Assembly (NCBI RefSeq): GCF_022539665.2
Contig: NC_081333.1
Span: 1,798,001-1,862,000 of the forward strand
DNA: 64,000 bases
From: Daphnia carinata
Lineage: Eukaryota; Arthropoda; Branchiopoda; Diplostraca; Daphniidae
Direction: 5' to 3'
Positions 59,928-64,000 of the stretch are shown here, piece after piece. The notes under the pieces are model-generated. The model worked only from the letters and a program-made list of their open reading frames with translations. It searched no databases and was not told the origin of the DNA. Both the position numbers and the translations under genes were made by a program. The stretch's first letter is position 1. Every line of letters starts with the position of its first letter.

Positions 59928-61822
59928 TTAGGATGGAGATTCGATCATATCGGTTTCGTCGGAACGTGTAGGTGGCCGAGGAGTATGAGAAGCAGCATTC
60001 AACTGATTCATTTGGATCTGCAAATCACGCTCTCGGCGAACCTCCTCTACTAGACGTTCGATTCCTTCCGGCATTTTTCCATCGTCCATATCAATGCACC
60101 ATTGACGATACTGTAAACAAGTCCAATAGACAAAGATCTGAGTGCCGGCTTTTGATTAATGATCTCCAGGTCCCGAAGGAGACGGGCGGTTCCGCTTGCA
60201 ATTTCGGGAACGCCCACGTTAATCCTAGCTGGTTAAATTAAAATGCGCTACGAAACCACCAAGGGACCAACAACATCGTAAATTGCACTATCATCATTCA
60301 CCATTTTATGGACGTTCAAATGAAATAATACACAACTTACTTGGTCCAATTCTCTTCTCAAAACCAGAACGGAGCGCTCGCGGTGGGTTACGAGCTCCTC
60401 CAGATATTGGTAGCGCAGTTTCTTCCTAGCTCGGCATTCCCTGGCACTCTGTCGGCTCCTCTCTGTTATCCAATAGGTAGGTGGAAAAATAAAAATTATT
60501 ATCAAAATATTCATTGATTTTGCATGTGCTAACGTTTAACTCAAAAGCGAGAGACGGGGAGGAGGACACAGGAGATTGATCGGTGGACACGCGTTGGGAA
60601 GGTGTACGCATCGGCAAGCAAATGCGTATGTATATGAATTCATCTACTGAACATATAGAAAAGAGACAAAACCCCATGCCAAACTGTTTCCCTCTGATTC
60701 TACATGAGAAGGTTATTGATACTAAATCAATAGAATTATTGCGAATGCAAATTTACGTTGAGCGGCACACTGTATAATAAAGGATCTTTACCAAGTTTAG
60801 CTTTCATGTCGCCCTTGTGGTCGCCGTTTTTATTAGAATTGCGACCAGGTTTCCGTCCGCGTTTGCTGTTGACACCTGAACTAGCATTCACCGATTCGTC
60901 CTTTAAAAGAAAAATGAAATTTAAAAAATCCGTAAAATTATCTAAAGATCAGCGAATGCCTCGAATGTCTTCCTTGTAAAAGTAAGAGCAATTAGCGACA
61001 CATACTTAACGAAATGACCATTAGACGGAGCCTTAAATTCTAGCTTTCGTGTCCTAGCGCTACGCAGTTTCGAATCATTTCTTCCCCCACCTCTGACCGG
61101 CCGGTCGTGTCTGCTGGGTAGTCCAACTACGCACTGTCGAAAGCGAACCGAACTTTGGTCGATAAAAGTAGCAACCATTTCTAGCTCTAGTCCGTGAGCG
61201 CCTCGCCACACAGACTTTCCAAAGGCTATCTAAAACTGCGCAGTTCCATTTGGCGTTACTCCACACGAAGGGAGTATATATATTCCATTGCTGGAATACC
61301 AGCAATAAGTTTCTTTTGGGACACATCGAAACGAGATCGAAAAAGTTTTAACACGTATCTTCTCGGAACAAATTCCAATTTTGATTCACTGAAATATATT
61401 AGCTGTTTAATAAAGACTATGAAAATTAGAAAAGAAAAGCAAGAAAGAAAGTCAATTTAAGTTAGTTATTAATTCAAACTACCTTGACATCATTATCACC
61501 ACTGGCTGATGGAATTAAAAATCTAATTTAAATATTATGCTTAGGATAACAGTAATCATATTTTGGGCAAAAATATTCTGGGACATCTTTGCCCACAAAC
61601 ACAAGCTATTTTTTTTATTGGCTTGAATTGGGAAAAAGTGAATAAAATTGAACACAGGGCTTCAACACGTAAATAGAAGGGCACCCGACTTAGGGTCCTT
61701 TTGGGCGATAGTTTTACCCTATATCGTACATTTGATAAGAGAATGATCTAACAGCATAACGAAAAGAAACGTAGACCCGAGAATGGGTAGATTACCATTT
61801 CGTGTTGCTGTTGACTAGACAT
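59928..61822 (-). CDS. CREBL2: CREBL2 / REPTOR-BP bZIP transcription factor
   Basis: Small bZIP protein; in Drosophila REPTOR-BP pairs with REPTOR as a transcriptional effector of TORC1 inhibition. The exon at about 60898-60790 gives [20 protein letters not shown] then DMKAKLE. The next (about 60462-60341) gives the basic region and zipper start [37 protein letters not shown]. The last (about 60115-59928) gives [20 protein letters not shown] and the Thr/Pro/Ser-rich end, stop at 59930-59928. The start is uncertain: an ATG at 61822-61820 (MSSQQQHEM) splices in phase to the 60898 exon. A further possible exon at about 61506-61484 does not fit that phase. The core is near-identical to vertebrate CREBL2. 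Confidence 0.85.
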
Positions 61823-62467
61823 GATTCCGAACACCATTTGGTAGAAGTTGGAAGTAACACGAAATCGAATCTAAATTAAGTTCTCGTTGCAGCGAAAGTC
61901 ACACAAGAGGATGAATCGAGGGTGTTGATGATTTTACTAGTATTTTGGTTGCGTAAGACACTCGAAATTGTTTTCTTTACATAGGAACACTTTACTTAAC
62001 ACGCGACACTGTTATGGCATTGCTTACTATTAACAAAGGCCTCCTTGTTTTTCCTTGCAAAAGGTGGATGTCTACAAGGCCAATCGTAAAACCGTGAGTC
62101 CTTGGGCGTTCATTTCTTAGCGGGTAGAGCAGAGACAAGTGGTCACTGAAGAAAGCATTCTGCAAAGAAGGCTATTTTAAAACTAGGTTTCTATTAAACA
62201 ATAATGCAGTATTTCAAAAACAAATTTGATTTATAGCCGTTTTTCAAGCTCAACATTGTTGTACTGCTTTTGTTGCAAAATTATTTGCAAGTAATAATTA
62301 GTAAACTTTGCTGGCCTCAAAGCCGTGGCCGTGTGGTGTATTATGCAGTCATCACCAATCACCATAGCAACGGTACAGTGACCAATAGAGAAGCTCTTCG
62401 TGGACTTAATTTTAAGTAGACAGTTCGTTTAGCAACATTATATAGTTCGTGTACACTTTTTGTCAAA
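61823..62467. other. Head-to-head spacer between CREBL2 and SDF2
   Basis: About 645 bases between diverging starts; must include both promoters. No motif recognised with confidence. Confidence 0.45.
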
Positions 62468-63363
62468 ATGATTACCACCCTTATTAAACTTACTTTATTT
62501 ATTTTAATGTGTGTCCATATTGTAGCAGGTAACACTGTAAATGACTTTATTGGAGTTAGTTAAGTTGTTTATATTTGCTATATTCGTTATTGTTACAGGA
62601 CGTGCCGGCCAGTATGTTACATGTGGTTCAGCAATAAAGCTTCAGAATTTGGCATACAAGATTCGGTTACATTCTCATGATGTTAAATATGGTTCTGGTA
62701 GTGGGCAACAGTCAGTTACAGGAACAGATACCACAGATGATGTCAATTCACATTGGGCAATTCTTGGCCCTGTGAATAAGACATGTAAGAGAGGGTATGG
62801 TATCAATAATATTCAAGTAAATGTAGAATATGAAAAGATTTTCTAAAAACAGTGAACCCATTGAATGTGGATCCACCATTCGGTTTCATCATTTAACTAC
62901 AAGGAAATTTCTTCATTCACACTTATTCTCATCGCCTCTTTCCGGAAGTCAAGAAGTATCTGCATTTGGTGAAAATGGTAATATTTGTTGTGAATCTTCT
63001 CTAGAAACATTGTCAGACTCAATTTCAAATGCAGGTGTTGGTGATACTGGTGATTATTGGAAAGTGGTGTGTGATGGCGACTTTTGGGAACGTGATGATA
63101 ATGTTGTCTTCAGGCATGTTGACACTAATGTCTACTTAGCAACTTCAGGTATATACTAATTAAATCAAACTGATTCATAATCATCTTTTTCTATTTTTCC
63201 TTCAGGACATGCATATGGCAGACCCATTAATGGTCAACTAGAAATTGTTGGTTTAACGAGATTAGATTCTTCTTGTCAATGGAAGACAGCTGAAGGTCTG
63301 TATATCCATACCAGTACCTTCAATCCCAAGCAAAATATGAAGCCAGAACACAATGAACTGTAA
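62468..63363 (+). CDS. SDF2: Stromal cell-derived factor 2-like ER protein
   Basis: Soluble ER-lumen protein with three MIR domains, which works with the ERdj3 chaperone. Five exons (62468-62528, 62599-62794, 62853-62977, 63035-63148, 63206-63363) join to 217 codons, the family length. A signal peptide (MITTLIKLTLFILMCVHIVA) precedes MIR 1 (YVTCGSAIKLQN; RLHSHDVKYGSGSGQQSVTG), MIR 2 (IECGSTIRFHHLTTRKFLHS) and MIR 3 (VVFRHVDTNVYLATSGHAYG). The C-terminus is HNEL, a variant of the HDEL/KDEL retention signal. Two conserved MIR-1 and MIR-2 HSH motifs are intact. Confidence 0.93.
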
Positions 63364-63528
63364 AAAAAAAGTCGATTTTGATACATATCCATCCCTTAAC
63401 AATACAATTGAATGGTGGTAACTTTTTATTTTCTAAACTGTTTTTCTATAAAGTTATGTTAGAATGTTAATGCATTTCATTTGTTTCCTAGATGGCTTAT
63501 CATTCTTAAGAAAAATTTTCTGTCAGAT

Positions 63529-64000
63529 TTATCGACACCCACATTCTGCCACAACCATTTCGTCATAGCGGTATTTATAGGTGAGAATGCCTCGTTCGTC
63601 ATAGTATAATAAGCTGATCGGTGCTAATCGGGTTGGGACACAGCATACCTTTCCTATTTTATCGGGTTGAATAGCATGCATTATTGATTGTAGAATGGAG
63701 TGTTTCGAAGGAGTGAGATGATCACTGAGCGGGAAATCGCAGCGTCCGGCACATTCGTATGCCTAAACATTCTTGAATAAGTTTTTGAAGAAATGTAATG
63801 ACATGAAGTGCTTATCACCTCGAATCCTTCGGGTGCTATAATCCACTGGTCATAGTTTATTTGAGTAAAATTGACGTACAGAGGCCGACGCCGACAATTT
63901 GGACTTGATTTTGTTTTCCTTTGAGCCCTGTTTGTAGGACGCCTATCAAGAAAAACGTCCGCATCTCTTTTCGCAATCATGTGCTCTGGGTCCTGATAGT
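63529..64000 (-). CDS. BMP9/10-like TGF-beta family ligand (5' part outside window)
   Basis: C-terminal mature domain of a secreted BMP. It opens at the window edge, passes a basic site RAQRK (likely furin cleavage) and then gives the seven-cysteine knot: PNCRRRPLYVNFTQINYDQW, IIAPEGFEAYECAGRCDFPL, LTPSKHSILQSIMHA, KVCCVPTRLAPISLLYYDE and VVAECGCR, stop at 63531-63529. One intron (about 63763-63820) splits the domain after EGFE. The spacing and residues around CCVPTRLAPIS and KYRYDEMVVAECGCR are closest to vertebrate BMP9/BMP10 as I know them, and less like Dpp, Gbb or activins. The interchain cysteine is present, so a disulphide-linked dimer is expected. Confidence 0.82.

Noticed and set aside
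1-64000. CRISPR arrays, bacterial operons, integrated phage or viral genes
   Set aside because: None seen. The 18-base repeat at 46843-46930 is in-frame coding repeat, and the intronic repeats lack spacer structure.

Overview
The window looks like nuclear DNA of an arthropod, most probably a branchiopod crustacean close to Daphnia. Every gene is split by short GT-AG introns (mostly about 60-110 bases). The gene set mixes conserved animal housekeeping genes with arthropod-type ones: ionotropic chemoreceptors, a vitellogenin receptor with the insect 5+8 ligand-binding layout, and a REPTOR-BP/CREBL2 bZIP factor. The genus is inference; no marker gene settles it.

Layout. Bases 1-15184, minus strand: five tandem spinster-like (SPNS) major-facilitator transporter genes, the first cut by the window edge; one carries a 2.4 kb intron filled with decayed direct and inverted repeats. 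16276-28833: RUNDC1, a secreted frizzled-related protein, V-ATPase subunit c'' head-to-head with mitochondrial uncoupling protein 4, the ribosome-biogenesis factor TBL3/UTP13, and an XRCC4-like end-joining protein. 29077-39021: TARBP1 (SpoU-type RNA 2'-O-methyltransferase), an island of tRNA-derived SINE sequence, dynactin subunit ACTR10, and the CCA-adding enzyme TRNT1 in head-to-head orientation. 36960-46440: a tandem segmental duplication. Each unit ends in an intact-looking ionotropic-receptor gene, but the second unit keeps only a broken, internally deleted remnant of TRNT1. 46834-47124: a tiny secreted histidine-rich protein. 48971-55282: the vitellogenin receptor. 56169-63363: TFIIB, an SLC25A51-type mitochondrial NAD carrier, CREBL2/REPTOR-BP and SDF2. 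63529-64000: the cysteine-knot end of a BMP9/10-like ligand, cut by the window edge.

There is no operon logic. Neighbours are mostly unrelated housekeeping genes, apart from two recent local expansions (spinster transporters and ionotropic receptors). Several compact head-to-head pairs (V-ATPase c''/UCP4, ACTR10/TRNT1) probably share promoter regions. Coordinates of multi-exon genes run from start codon to stop codon; exon limits were read by eye from splice sites and reading frame. I found no wholly unknown system. The best leads are the segmental duplication with its TRNT1 remnant, the spinster array, the repeat-packed intron, and the sFRP and BMP9/10 genes that Drosophila lacks.
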